Shown here in pieces: positions 1 to 8,417 of a stretch of DNA of 50,923 bases. The position numbers and the translations under genes are program-made. Every line of letters begins with the position of its first letter. The first letter of the stretch is position 1. The stretch comes from Myxococcaceae bacterium (GTDB lineage: Bacteria > Myxococcota > Myxococcia > Myxococcales > Myxococcaceae): NCBI GenBank assembly GCA_022842905.1, contig JALHOS010000005.1, positions 1-50,923 on the forward strand, given 5' to 3'. The notes under the pieces are model-generated. The model was not told where the DNA came from, did no database searches, and worked only from the letters and a program-made list of their open reading frames with translations.

Positions 1-2
1 AC

Positions 3-203
3 GCGCCGACGCTCGCGTTCGGCCCGGCGCTCGAGGAGCTGGCCAAGGCCGCCGCGCGCCGGGCGCTGTCCACGCCCACCCATGGAGAACTGCGCGCCAA
101 GCTCGAGGCTCTCGATCGACTCGGGCCCGACGCGCCCCCGCGCGTGGCGAAGGTGGTCGTCTACCAGGTGCCGCTGCTCTCGCTGCCGCGCTTCCTCGAC
201 TGA
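3..203 (+). CDS. C-terminal fragment of an unknown protein
   Basis: An open frame enters from the left edge and ends at TGA 201-203, giving about 66 residues. The visible part is Ala/Leu/Arg-rich and helical, with a hydrophobic beta-like stretch near the end (KVVVYQVPLLSLP). The protein is not recognised and no motif suggests a function. Third-position GC is high, as expected for a real gene here. It is cut by the window edge, so length and start are unknown. Confidence 0.5.
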   Translation, partial: APTLAFGPALEELAKAAARRALSTPTHGELRAKLEALDRLGPDAPPRVAKVVVYQVPLLSLPRFLD

Positions 204-207
204 AAAA

Positions 208-235
208 TTGCCGGCGATCCGCCCGCTGCTACCGT
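208..235 (+). promoter_or_regulatory. Possible sigma70-like promoter for the 266-2940 gene run
   Basis: TTGCCG (208-213), a 16-nt spacer and TACCGT (230-235) lie in the only gap upstream of the first complete gene. The -35 matches consensus at 4 of 6 positions and the -10 at 3 of 6, so the call is weak. It is favoured mainly by position and by the local AT-rich patch at 203-209. Confidence 0.3.
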
Positions 236-265
236 CCGCTGCACCCCTGTAACAGGAGGGCTTGC

Positions 266-421
266 ATGCACGGCGTGATCACCGGTCGCCACGTGGTGTT
301 GAACGCGCGCCTCATCTGGCGCGAGTTCGGGCCTTCATGCCTGGCCCGCTGCATGTGGGCCTGCGTGTTCGGCCCCAAGCAGACGTTCCTCAACATCATG
401 TGGGAGAGCAGCCGTGACTGA
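266..421 (+). CDS. Small Cys-patterned protein (51 aa), function unknown
   Basis: The ATG at 266 follows a near-perfect AGGAGG ribosome binding site (254-259) at 6-nt spacing, and the frame runs 51 codons to TGA 419-421. The stop region overlaps the next gene by 8 nt, suggesting translational coupling. The peptide carries Arg, Trp and His, with cysteines at 25, 29 and 33 (a C-x3-C-x3-C pattern on one face of a likely helix). It has no signal peptide and is too polar for a membrane protein. The Cys spacing could bind a metal or form disulfides, but this is inference. The strong RBS and coupling are the main evidence that it is a gene. Confidence 0.6.
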   Translation: MHGVITGRHVVLNARLIWREFGPSCLARCMWACVFGPKQTFLNIMWESSRD

Positions 422-854
422 GTCTTCGTCGTCCGACGCCGTGGTGCCCCAGGCCTTCGCCGATCGCGCGATGGCGTCGATCATGTACCTGCACCGCGAG
501 CTGGCCGCCGAGAAGGACCGCGCGGTGTGGCTCTACCGCACCCTCCTCGAGCGCGATCAGGCGCTGGCCGAGTTGTGGGCCTACGTGCACGCGCTCGAGC
601 AGCATGCGGGCCTGGCTGCGCCGGTTTCGGTCGCGGCCGAGCAAGGCCAGACGCAGGCCGCAAGCGCGGAGCCGCAGACGCTCGAGGGCATGGCCGCGCT
701 GGCCGAAGCCGCTGCCGACGAGCTGGAGCGGGTGAGCGTGCCCGAGCCAAAGGCTGCCGTCCGTGCGACGGCGCCTCCTTTGCGCGAAGAGGCTGCCGGC
801 GCGGCTCGGGCTGCGCCGCCGCCCGCCAGCAGCGACGGGTGGAAGGTGTGGTGA
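414..854 (+). CDS. Hypothetical Ala/Glu-rich protein (146 aa)
   Basis: Starts at GTG 414, inside the end of the preceding small gene, and ends at TGA 852-854, which overlaps the next GTG start as GTGA. Residues about 20-65 form a charged helical region (MYLHRELAAEKDRAVWLYRT and following) that looks like a helical hairpin or coiled coil. The remaining 80 residues are low-complexity Ala/Pro/Glu sequence, probably disordered. No signal peptide or TM helix is present, so it is predicted cytoplasmic. No family is recognised. Confidence 0.65.
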   Translation: MTESSSSDAVVPQAFADRAMASIMYLHRELAAEKDRAVWLYRTLLERDQALAELWAYVHALEQHAGLAAPVSVAAEQGQTQAASAEPQTLEGMAALAEAAADELERVSVPEPKAAVRATAPPLREEAAGAARAAPPPASSDGWKVW

Positions 855-1486
855 GCGTCGGTCTTGCCTGCGCGGTCTTGATCTCCGCGGCGCCCGCTGC
901 CGAGCCCGAGCGGACGATCGAGGGCATGGGGCGGATCACCGTCGGGGTGGGCTACCGCGCGACGCCGAACGAGTACTTCTACGGCAAGGCGGCGGACGTC
1001 GGGACCCCGGCCGTGAAGAAGTCGATCGGCGGGCCGGCCGTCGTCGCGAGCTTCGGCTACGCGCCGCTGGACTGGCTCGAGGTCGCGATCGATCTGTTCG
1101 GCGGCTACGACGGCTTCGAGCTGGCCGGTGCGCAGCCGTACTCGGCCTTCACGTACGGGGCGCTCTTGGGCGTGCGCATCACCAAAATGGACTGGCCGTT
1201 TCGCGGCTTCGTGCCGTACCTGAACCTGCAGCTGGGCCCCACGCTGTCGGTGCTGAACACGGGCAGCCAGGCGCTGCCCGAGAAGCTCCAGTCTGGCTAC
1301 GCGCCGGGGGTGGGCTTCACCTGGCGCTTCGCGGAGCGCTTCGGCCTGTCCTTCGATTTCAAGTGGATCTACGCGCGCGCGTTCGTGCCCGACGTCGCCG
1401 GCATCAACGTCGGCGGGTTCTTCTTCACGCTGGGCTTCACCGTGTTCTTCCCGGCCGGCCCCAAGACGCCGCTGGACGTTCGCTAG
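851..1486 (+). CDS. Predicted outer-membrane beta-barrel protein (211 aa)
   Basis: GTG 851 overlaps the upstream stop (GTGA), with a GGAAGG ribosome binding site at 841-846. GTG 848 is an alternative start. The N-terminus is a short signal peptide (SVGLACAVLISAAPAAEPE), predicted to be cleaved after about residue 16-18. The rest shows alternating hydrophobic/polar strands rich in Gly, Tyr and Phe (ITVGVGYRA, VVASFGYAPLDWLEVAIDLF, FGLSFDFKWIYARA) and ends in a strand with aromatic residues (FFFTLGFTVFF). This resembles small eight-stranded OmpW/OmpA-like barrels, although no specific family signature is visible. It is probably co-transcribed with its neighbours. Confidence 0.7.
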   Translation: MSVGLACAVLISAAPAAEPERTIEGMGRITVGVGYRATPNEYFYGKAADVGTPAVKKSIGGPAVVASFGYAPLDWLEVAIDLFGGYDGFELAGAQPYSAFTYGALLGVRITKMDWPFRGFVPYLNLQLGPTLSVLNTGSQALPEKLQSGYAPGVGFTWRFAERFGLSFDFKWIYARAFVPDVAGINVGGFFFTLGFTVFFPAGPKTPLDVR

Positions 1487-1509
1487 GTTCTGCTAGACAC
1501 CCCGCAGCC

Positions 1510-2439
1510 ATGGCTGACACCGCGCCCGATCTGACGAAGACCCTCGAGGACATCCGTCGGGAGGCGATCGAAGCGCGCAACATGACGATCAAGACGGACA
1601 ACGCGCTCAAGTCGCTCCACGCCGAGCTCAAGACCGTGTCCGCCAACCAGGACGCCTTCGCGCGGCGCACCTGGTTCTCGACCGGCGTGGCGTACCTGGG
1701 CTTCATTGCCTTGTGTGTGGGCGCGGTCATCGCGATCAGCGGGGCGCGGGCGTCGGCCGCGAACTCCGAGCGCGAGCGGCTGGAAAAGCAGACGCTCGAC
1801 CTCAACGGGCAGATCGACAAGCTCAAGGGGGAGCTCACCGCGCAGGCCAGCGCCGAGCGCGCCGCCGGCGAAGTCTACAAGCTGATGACCGCGGCCCCCG
1901 GCGAAGAACGGCTCAAGGGCATCGACGCGCTGGGGAAGCTGGAGCAGGCCAAGCTCAGCCCGTTCCTCAAGCAGGTGCTCAACGATCGCGCCGCCGCGCT
2001 GCGCAAGGAAGTCGGGGCGGCGGTGTTCGACAAGGGCAAGGCCGCCTTCCGTCGCTCGGACTGGCCGGAGACCATGGAGCAGCTCAACCGCTTCCTGTCG
2101 ATGAACCCCGGCCAAGACGAGCTGGTCGAAGCGCTGTACTACCTGGGCAACGCCGAGGTGCAGGCGCGCAAGTTCGAGGACGGCATCAAACACCTCAGCG
2201 GCTTCGTCGAAGGGGACAAGAAGGCGAAGAACCGCGACTTCGCCATGCTCCTGCTGATGCAGGCGTACGACGCGACGGGGCAGAAGGAAAAGGCCGTGGA
2301 GACCGCGCGCGAGGCGCTCAGCACGTACCCGTCCAGCGAGTTCCGCGGCCCGTTCTACTTCCGCATTCAGCGTCGCGCCGGGGGCCAAGGTCAGGGGCAG
2401 GGGACCACCGCGCCAGCCGCGACCGGGCAGAGCCGCTGA
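1510..2439 (+). CDS. Membrane-anchored coiled-coil/TPR protein (309 aa)
   Basis: ATG 1510 lies 23 nt after the preceding stop, with no strong Shine-Dalgarno. The open frame extends further upstream, but this is the first ATG that does not invade the barrel gene. Layout: a charged N-terminal helix (1-52), one TM helix (about 55-78, around YLGFIALCVGAVIAISGA), a coiled coil (about 85-120) and a helical region with TPR-like pairs (about 170-290; EALYYLGNAEVQARKFEDGI). The C-terminus is Gly/Gln-rich and probably disordered. The arrangement recalls the YbgF/CpoB type of coiled coil plus TPR, but here the anchor is a TM helix. It is probably an inner-membrane scaffold, with its partner unknown. Confidence 0.75.
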   Translation: MADTAPDLTKTLEDIRREAIEARNMTIKTDNALKSLHAELKTVSANQDAFARRTWFSTGVAYLGFIALCVGAVIAISGARASAANSERERLEKQTLDLNGQIDKLKGELTAQASAERAAGEVYKLMTAAPGEERLKGIDALGKLEQAKLSPFLKQVLNDRAAALRKEVGAAVFDKGKAAFRRSDWPETMEQLNRFLSMNPGQDELVEALYYLGNAEVQARKFEDGIKHLSGFVEGDKKAKNRDFAMLLLMQAYDATGQKEKAVETAREALSTYPSSEFRGPFYFRIQRRAGGQGQGQGTTAPAATGQSR

Positions 2440-2442
2440 CGC

Positions 2443-2940
2443 ATGGCCGAGCCCGCCGCGCCAGATCCGAAGGACCCGAAGCTCCGGCCTTTTCGCGGGC
2501 TGGCCTGGGCGCTGTACCTGGTCGTCGCGATCGGCTTCTCGTTGATGGTGACGTACAGCGTGACGCGCTCGGTCTGGCAGATGACGCCGCAGCGGCCGCT
2601 GGGCGCGGACTCGGTGCGGCTCGATCCGTCGGCGTGTCGAGACATCGCGCGGAGCCTCGCCGCGGAACTCGAGGCGCGGCGGCGCTCGTTGGGCGAGCAG
2701 GACGGGAGCGTGGCCAGCTTCGACGCGCGCTGGGCTCAGTTCCGCCTCGGGTGGCTTCAGCGGCTGCGCGAAGCGGAGGTGCAGTGTTGGGTCGAAGACG
2801 CCGACCGCGGCGCGCTCAAGCGGGTGTTCGCCAAGCTCGAGCAGCTGGGTGACCTCTACGCGATCCACGGCACACAGTACGCGGGGCAGGTCAACCCGGC
2901 GCGGCAGGCGCTCGAGCAGGCGCTCTCCATCGAACCCTGA
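2443..2940 (+). CDS. Single-pass membrane protein, unknown function (165 aa)
   Basis: ATG 2443 is 3 nt after the upstream stop. A Pro/Lys-rich cytoplasmic N-terminus (1-19) precedes one TM helix (about 20-41, LAWALYLVVAIGFSLMVTYS). The rest is a soluble helical domain with many Arg, Glu and Leu and two cysteines. No enzymatic motif is visible. Its tight linkage to the TPR protein suggests the two act together at the inner membrane. Confidence 0.7.
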   Translation: MAEPAAPDPKDPKLRPFRGLAWALYLVVAIGFSLMVTYSVTRSVWQMTPQRPLGADSVRLDPSACRDIARSLAAELEARRRSLGEQDGSVASFDARWAQFRLGWLQRLREAEVQCWVEDADRGALKRVFAKLEQLGDLYAIHGTQYAGQVNPARQALEQALSIEP

Positions 2941-3014
2941 CGGTGTGGGGGCGCGCGCGAAGCGGGTATCGTGTCGCCGCCCCGGGCCTACCTCGGCCTG
3001 GGACCATGTCCTTC

Positions 3015-3019
3015 GGAGG
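3015..3019 (+). promoter_or_regulatory. Ribosome binding site fixing the start at 3025
   Basis: GGAGG sits 5 nt before ATG 3025. The frame is open upstream to an in-frame ATG-like start at 2971, but only the 3025 start places a signal peptide at the N-terminus and has a ribosome binding site. Confidence 0.65.
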
Positions 3020-3024
3020 CACCC

Positions 3025-3822
3025 ATGCTTGCGTTCGCCGGCGCTTTGCTCTTGTCCGCTGTGGCGCCCGTCAAGGTGTCCATGCCCTCCCTGAGCTGTG
3101 GGCAGCTCGATCCGATCGTCTGCGCGAACGTCAATGACTACGTCGCCGGCAAGCTCACGCGCCCCGAGCTCGAGCTGACGACGTCGGCGGACATCGCGCA
3201 GGCCCTCGGCGCCGAACGCCAGCGGCAGCTCTTGGGCTGCAGTGACGACGCGACCGACTGCATGGCCGAGCTGGCAGGCGCGCTGGGCAGTGAAGTCATC
3301 TTGTTCGGCACCGTGGCCAAGTTCGAAGGGCGCCTGTTCGTCAACCTCCGCGCCATCTCGTCTGCCGGGAAGCCGCTGGGCAACCGCGCGCTGCGTGCCG
3401 ACGATCTGCGAGGCCTCGAGCGCGAGTTCGATCGCGAGCTGCCAGGCTTCGGCGACGAGCTGCTGGCGGTCTTGCGACCTGCGTTGTTGGTGAAGCGCCG
3501 CTGGTTCTGGGTCCCCACCGGACTCGCGCTCGCCTCCGCCGCGGTCGGCGCCGTCCTGTTGGGCTTGGCGCAGAGCAACGCGCGCCAGCTCGACGCGTGG
3601 GGAACGGCAAAAGCGCCGACCCGCGAGGCCATTCACTCCGCGACCGTCACTGGAACGACGTTGCAGTCCGCGGCCGTCGGGCTGTTCCTGGGGGCCGGCG
3701 CCGCAGCCGTGGCGGCCGTGGTCGTGTGGCTCCTCGAAGGTCGTCCGCCAGGGCCGAAGCCCGTCGCGAGCGGAAGCGCGCCAACCACGGGGACGGGGGC
3801 GGTGCTGTGGGGGCTGCCATGA
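3025..3822 (+). CDS. Exported protein with two C-terminal TM helices (265 aa)
   Basis: Starts with a signal sequence (MLAFAGALLLSAVAPVKVS). Residues about 20-150 form a mixed alpha/beta domain with four cysteines (25, 33, 72, 79), including the segment LGSEVILFGTVAKFEGRLFV. Its helix then paired-strand look recalls the TolB-N/CsgG-like domains common in myxobacterial envelope proteins; that assignment is inference. Two TM helices follow (about 160-182 and 212-238), then a Pro/Gly-rich tail. The last four bases overlap the start of the large lipoprotein gene (ATGA at 3819-3822), so the two are probably translated together. The 84-nt gap upstream could carry a promoter (TATCGT near 2967), but no convincing -35 was seen. 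Confidence 0.75.
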   Translation: MLAFAGALLLSAVAPVKVSMPSLSCGQLDPIVCANVNDYVAGKLTRPELELTTSADIAQALGAERQRQLLGCSDDATDCMAELAGALGSEVILFGTVAKFEGRLFVNLRAISSAGKPLGNRALRADDLRGLEREFDRELPGFGDELLAVLRPALLVKRRWFWVPTGLALASAAVGAVLLGLAQSNARQLDAWGTAKAPTREAIHSATVTGTTLQSAAVGLFLGAGAAAVAAVVVWLLEGRPPGPKPVASGSAPTTGTGAVLWGLP

Positions 3823-6800
3823 AGCGGGCGCTCTGCATGGCGGGGCTCGTTCTCTGGGGCGCTGGCTGCGCCGACTTTCCGAAGCTCGAGGCCCGTGCCC
3901 TGGAACGTTTCGAGCGGCCCGAAGACCTCGAGCCACCGCAGGTCGTCACCACCACGCCGGCCCCAGGCGCGGTCGGCGTCCTTCGGGGCGTGGTGCTCCG
4001 CGCGCGCTTCTCGGAGGCCATGCGGCCCGACTCCCTTGGGCTCTCCGCGACTCCTGGCTTGCCGGCGAGCACCGTCGCCGTCAGTGACGACGGCCGAGAG
4101 GCAAGCTGGAGCTTCGGCAGTCCACTGCCGTTCGCGACGGCCTTCCGCGTCACCTTTTCCGGTACGGACGTCGCAGGGAACCCACTGGCGCCCGCGGGCG
4201 CGCAGCTCGACTTCACGACCGAAGTGCAGGACGTCACTCCACCGACGCTCGTGGCGACGAGCCCCGTCGAGGGCGCCAACGTCGGTGCGGCGACGTTCGA
4301 GGCCGTCGGCTTCACGTTTTCGGAGCCCGTGGACGCGGCGCGCTTTGCGCTCGCCGTCGCCCCGCCCCTCACCCTCGGCAGCCACACCGCCTCGGCCGAC
4401 GGCAAGACCATCACCGTGTCGCTCTCGGGCGCCGTCGAGAGCACCGCGTACTCGTTCACGCTCACTGGAGTGGTCGACCTCGCGGGCAACGCGCTCGCCG
4501 GTGCGCGGACGCTGCGGGTGGTCACCCGCGACGACACCGGGCCGTCCTTGACGTCGTCGACGCCGGCCGCGGGGGCGGAGGTCGCCGCGTCGGCGACCTC
4601 GGAGCTGGTGCTCGGCTTCTCCGAAGCCATGAGCCCGACGCTGACGGCCACGTTGACGCCCCAGGGCGGCGCGCCCCAGACGCTCACCCCCACGGCCTGG
4701 AGCGCGGACGCGCGCACGGCCAGCTTCGCCCTGGCGCAGCGGCTGGTGAGCGAAACGAGCTACCGGCTGGAGGTGACGCAAGCCACGGACGCCTCCGCCC
4801 AGCGAAACGTGCTCACCGGCAATCGAGTCGTCACCTTCTCCACGACGGACGAGACGCCTCCGCGGCTGCTGGCGTTCTCCGTCGCCGACGGCGGCGGCGG
4901 GGCGGCAGTGACGGGCCCGTTGACCCTGTCCTTCTCGGAGGTGATGAACAGCGCCACCGTCGGGTTGACACTCTTCCCCGACGGCGGTCCGCTGACGGCC
5001 AGCCGCCTCGACGGCGGTGGTTGGTCCTTCACCCCGACGTCGCCCCTGCTCTACAGCCAGACCTATTCCGCAACGGCGCGGGGCGCAGATCTCGCGGGGC
5101 TGCCGCTGGCCGGAGACGCGGGCTTCGTGTTTCGAACCGTGTCGCAGTGCGCCCTCGGTGCCTGCGACCCAAACGCCGTGTGCACGCCAGAAGTCCCACC
5201 GGCGCAGTCGGTGACGTGCACGTGCCCTGCGGGGTACCGCGGCACGGGGACCGCTTGCTTTCCCTTGCTGTCGAGCCTGGCCTTCACCGGGGCGCGGCTG
5301 GTCGGCACCTTCGCGCCAGCGGTGCTGAGCTACGGCGCGCTGGTCGATGACGCGGTGACGGCGCTGGCGATTCAGGCCAGCGCCCCGAGTGGCGCGACCG
5401 TGAGCGTCCGCGTCGGTGGCGTCGTCCAGCCTGGGCTGACGGTGTCGTTGCCCAGCACCGGCGGGGTGCTCCACGTCGAGGTGGACGTGACGCAGAACCA
5501 ACGCACGTCCACGTACGACGTGGCGCTCGTCAACCTGCAGACGCGTGGCACGTACCTCAAGGCGTCGAACTCCGGGGCGGGCGACTCGTTCGGCGTGGCG
5601 GTCGCGCTGTCCGGAGATGGCACGCGGCTGGCGGTCGGCGCCCACGGCGAAGCGTCGGGCGGCGCGGGAGTGAACCCACCGACGCAGGCGGACAACTCGG
5701 TGGCGTCGAGTGGCGCCGTGTATGTCTTTCGCCGGAAGGGCAACGTGTGGAGCCAGGAGGCGTACCTCAAGGCCGCGAGCCCGCGCGCGAACGATCACTT
5801 CGGCTACCGGCTTGCGCTGTCGGCCGACGGGGTGACGCTGGCGGTCGGCGCGTACCGCGACGAGACGCCCGGCGCGGGCGTCAATCCAGCGCCCACTGAC
5901 GCGGGCCCGCGGTCCGCCAGTGGCGCCGTGCACGTCTTTCGCCGGGGCCCCGCGGGCTGGGCGTACGAGGCCTTCCTCAAAGCGACGAACCCAGGCGGCG
6001 GCGACGAGTTCGGCATGGCGCTGAGCCTGTCCAGTTCGGGTGAGGTCCTGGCGGTCGGCGCGCCCGGAGAGGACTCGAGCGGCATCGGCGTGAATCCGCC
6101 TGACGCGGGGCAGGACGAGTCGCGTGACGGCGGCGGCGCGGTCTACGTGTTTCGGCGGGTCGGCCAATCGTGGTCCGCGACGGACTTCCTCAAGGCGTCG
6201 AACACGGGCGCCGGGGACAACTTCGGGGCGGCGGTGGCGCTGTCGGGACCGGGCCATGTGCTCGTCGTGGGCGCTCCCAACGAAGACTCGACCGCGGTGG
6301 GCGCCTCGACCACTCCGAGTTTCGACGAGAGCAGCGCTCAGAGCGGCGCGGCCTATGTGTACCGCTTCGGGACGACGGGCTGGGTCGCCGAGGCGTTCCT
6401 CAAGGCGTCGAACACCGGCGCGGGTGACGCGTTCGGCAGCGCCGTCGCGGTGTCGGCCGACGGAACCACCGCGGTGATCGGCGCTCCGCTCGAGGACTCG
6501 GACGGCCGCTCGCCGATCGACGAGAGCGCCGCGAGCGCCGGGGCCGCCTATGTCTTCGAATACTCGGGCGCGTGGCGCGGAACTGCATACCTCAAGGCGA
6601 CCAACGCTGGAGCGGGTGATCGCTTCGGCGCGGCCCTGGCGCTGTCGCGTGACGGTGACGTCCTCGCGGTCGGCGCCAACGAGGAGAGTTCGGCTGGGCG
6701 TGGCTACAAGTCCTCCCTGGCGGCAGACGACTCTGCCGCCAGCGCTGGCGCGGCCTACCGCTACACACGAACGGGGACGGTCTGGGCGCTGGATGCGTAC

Positions 6801-8417
6801 GTCAAGGCCAGCAACACCGACGCGAACGACTTCTTTGGCGTGTCCGTCGCACTCGCCGCAGACGGAAGCGAGTTGGCGGTCGGGGCCCAGCTCGAGGACT
6901 CGAACGGCGTCGGCGTGAATCCTGCGGCGCAGGCGAACAATGGGGCGTTCAATGCGGGCGCGGTCTACCTGTACCGACGCGAGGGCGGCGATCACACGGC
7001 CTTTCTCAAGGCTTCCAACGCGGGCGCCAACGACGCTTTTGGCGGTGCGCTGGCGTTGTCGGCCGACGGTCGCACGCTCGCGGTGGGGGCGGTCGGCGAG
7101 TCGTCCAACGGGACAGGCGTCGAGCCGCCGACGCAGGGCGACGACTCCTTGGCCTTCAGCGGCGCAGTCTACGTCTTCCGCCAGGTCGCGGGGACGTGGT
7201 CGCAGGAGGCCTACCTCAAGGCGTTCAACCCGGGTGCGAACGATCGCTTCGGCAGCATCGTCTCGTTGTCTGCTGACGGCTCGCGCCTCGCGGTCGGCGC
7301 GCACTGGGAAGGGTCGAGCGGGACAGGCGTCGATCCTCCCACGCTTCGCGACGACGCAGGAATTCGCTCGGGAGCGGTGTACGTGTTCCGCCGCGAAGCG
7401 GCTGGCGGCTGGGCGCGCGAAGCGCAGCTCAAGGCGTCGAACACGGGCGCGGGAGACACCTTTGGGATCGCCCTGGCGCTCTCGAGCGACGGGACCACGC
7501 TGGGCGTCGGAGCCTCGTCTGAAGACTCGAGCGGTGTAGGGGTCAACCCCCCGAGCCAGTCGAACGACTCGGCGAGCGGCAGCGGGGCCGTCTACGTCTT
7601 TGGGCTCACTGACGCTGGGTGGGAGCAGCAGGCGTACGTGAAGGCCTCGAACGCCGGAGCGGACGATGGCTTTGGCAGCGCGGTGGCGATCGCCGCGGAC
7701 GGCCACACGCTCGTGGTGAGCGCCAGCGGCGAAGACTCCAACGGCGCTGGCGCGAACCCCATGGCTCAAGGGGACAACAGCCTGGCGGGCAGCGGGGCGG
7801 CCTACGTCTTTCGACGCTCGGCGGGCGTGTGGTCTCAGGATGCGTACCTCAAGGCTTCCAACCCGGCGCTCAACGACGGGTTCGGCACGTCCGTCGCCAT
7901 CTCCGCGACCGGTGACACCGTGGTCGTGGGCTCCTTCAATGGGACGGCGCTGGTCGCCAACTCCGGCGCGGCCCACGTGTTTCAGCGGACCCAAGGGGTG
8001 TGGGAACACCAGGCCAACCTCGGCGCCCGTCCCGGGCGGCTCGGCGACGCCTTCGGAGTTCGCGTCGCGCTCGCGGCGGACGGCAATACGCTGGCGGTCG
8101 GCGGCCAGTGGGAGGATTCGAACGGCTTCGGGGTGAACGGTGGAGGAGCGACCAACACGTCTGCTTCGCTGGCGGGGGCGGCGTGGGTGTTCCGGCGACG
8201 TGGCGCGTCGTGGGCGCAGGAGTCCTACGTCAAGGCGTCGAATACCGAGGCCGGAGACTTCTTCGGGGTGGGTCTGGCGCTGTCGGGAGACGGCTCGCTG
8301 CTCGCGGTCGGCGCGGTCAACGAGGACTCGGGTGGCGTCGGCGTCGACCCGGCTTCTCAGACCGACAACGGCAGGTCCAACAGCGGTGCGGCGTACCTGA
8401 TCGTCACCGAGCCGTAG
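3819..8417 (+). CDS. Large surface lipoprotein with SbsA-type Ig domains and 14 FG-GAP blades (1532 aa)
   Basis: ATG 3819 overlaps the previous stop. The N-terminus is a lipoprotein signal (MKRALCMAGLVLWGAGC) with the acylated Cys at 17 and an imperfect lipobox. Domains in order: four SbsA/Big_5 Ig-like repeats (starting near residues 39, 140, 240 and 346, each with a phrase like LRARFSEAMRP), a Cys-rich EGF-like segment (about 443-483), a cadherin-like beta-sandwich (about 483-578), and 14 FG-GAP repeats of about 68 residues (579-1532). Typical repeat phrases are YLKASNTGAGDAFG, LAVGAPGEDS and SGAVYVFRR. FG-GAP repeats form integrin-alpha-like propellers, and 14 units fit two seven-bladed propellers. 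The product is probably displayed on the outer membrane and binds a partner or matrix. The stop TAG (8415-8417) uses bases from an adjacent inverted-repeat element. Confidence 0.9.
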   Translation: MKRALCMAGLVLWGAGCADFPKLEARALERFERPEDLEPPQVVTTTPAPGAVGVLRGVVLRARFSEAMRPDSLGLSATPGLPASTVAVSDDGREASWSFGSPLPFATAFRVTFSGTDVAGNPLAPAGAQLDFTTEVQDVTPPTLVATSPVEGANVGAATFEAVGFTFSEPVDAARFALAVAPPLTLGSHTASADGKTITVSLSGAVESTAYSFTLTGVVDLAGNALAGARTLRVVTRDDTGPSLTSSTPAAGAEVAASATSELVLGFSEAMSPTLTATLTPQGGAPQTLTPTAWSADARTASFALAQRLVSETSYRLEVTQATDASAQRNVLTGNRVVTFSTTDETPPRLLAFSVADGGGGAAVTGPLTLSFSEVMNSATVGLTLFPDGGPLTASRLDGGGWSFTPTSPLLYSQTYSATARGADLAGLPLAGDAGFVFRTVSQCALGACDPNAVCTPEVPPAQSVTCTCPAGYRGTGTACFPLLSSLAFTGARLVGTFAPAVLSYGALVDDAVTALAIQASAPSGATVSVRVGGVVQPGLTVSLPSTGGVLHVEVDVTQNQRTSTYDVALVNLQTRGTYLKASNSGAGDSFGVAVALSGDGTRLAVGAHGEASGGAGVNPPTQADNSVASSGAVYVFRRKGNVWSQEAYLKAASPRANDHFGYRLALSADGVTLAVGAYRDETPGAGVNPAPTDAGPRSASGAVHVFRRGPAGWAYEAFLKATNPGGGDEFGMALSLSSSGEVLAVGAPGEDSSGIGVNPPDAGQDESRDGGGAVYVFRRVGQSWSATDFLKASNTGAGDNFGAAVALSGPGHVLVVGAPNEDSTAVGASTTPSFDESSAQSGAAYVYRFGTTGWVAEAFLKASNTGAGDAFGSAVAVSADGTTAVIGAPLEDSDGRSPIDESAASAGAAYVFEYSGAWRGTAYLKATNAGAGDRFGAALALSRDGDVLAVGANEESSAGRGYKSSLAADDSAASAGAAYRYTRTGTVWALDAYVKASNTDANDFFGVSVALAADGSELAVGAQLEDSNGVGVNPAAQANNGAFNAGAVYLYRREGGDHTAFLKASNAGANDAFGGALALSADGRTLAVGAVGESSNGTGVEPPTQGDDSLAFSGAVYVFRQVAGTWSQEAYLKAFNPGANDRFGSIVSLSADGSRLAVGAHWEGSSGTGVDPPTLRDDAGIRSGAVYVFRREAAGGWAREAQLKASNTGAGDTFGIALALSSDGTTLGVGASSEDSSGVGVNPPSQSNDSASGSGAVYVFGLTDAGWEQQAYVKASNAGADDGFGSAVAIAADGHTLVVSASGEDSNGAGANPMAQGDNSLAGSGAAYVFRRSAGVWSQDAYLKASNPALNDGFGTSVAISATGDTVVVGSFNGTALVANSGAAHVFQRTQGVWEHQANLGARPGRLGDAFGVRVALAADGNTLAVGGQWEDSNGFGVNGGGATNTSASLAGAAWVFRRRGASWAQESYVKASNTEAGDFFGVGLALSGDGSLLAVGAVNEDSGGVGVDPASQTDNGRSNSGAAYLIVTEP
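5553..8414 (+). repeat. Fourteen tandem FG-GAP-type blades in the lipoprotein gene
   Basis: Coding repeats of about 200 nt each begin with YLKASN or a variant and carry D-x-FG, a hydrophobic strand ending in VGA, an acidic loop (EDSSG) and SGAVYVFRR. Blade 12 is shortened in the acidic loop, and the last blade ends abruptly in LIVTEP. The repeats are diverged at the DNA level, so they are old rather than recently amplified. Confidence 0.85.

Noticed and set aside
1483-3936. 817-codon open frame on the minus strand
   Set aside because: Antisense to four well-supported plus-strand genes; Arg/Gly-rich with no domain.
3633-8009. 1458-codon open frame on the minus strand
   Set aside because: Shadow of the FG-GAP lipoprotein gene; its apparent repeats mirror the sense-strand blades.
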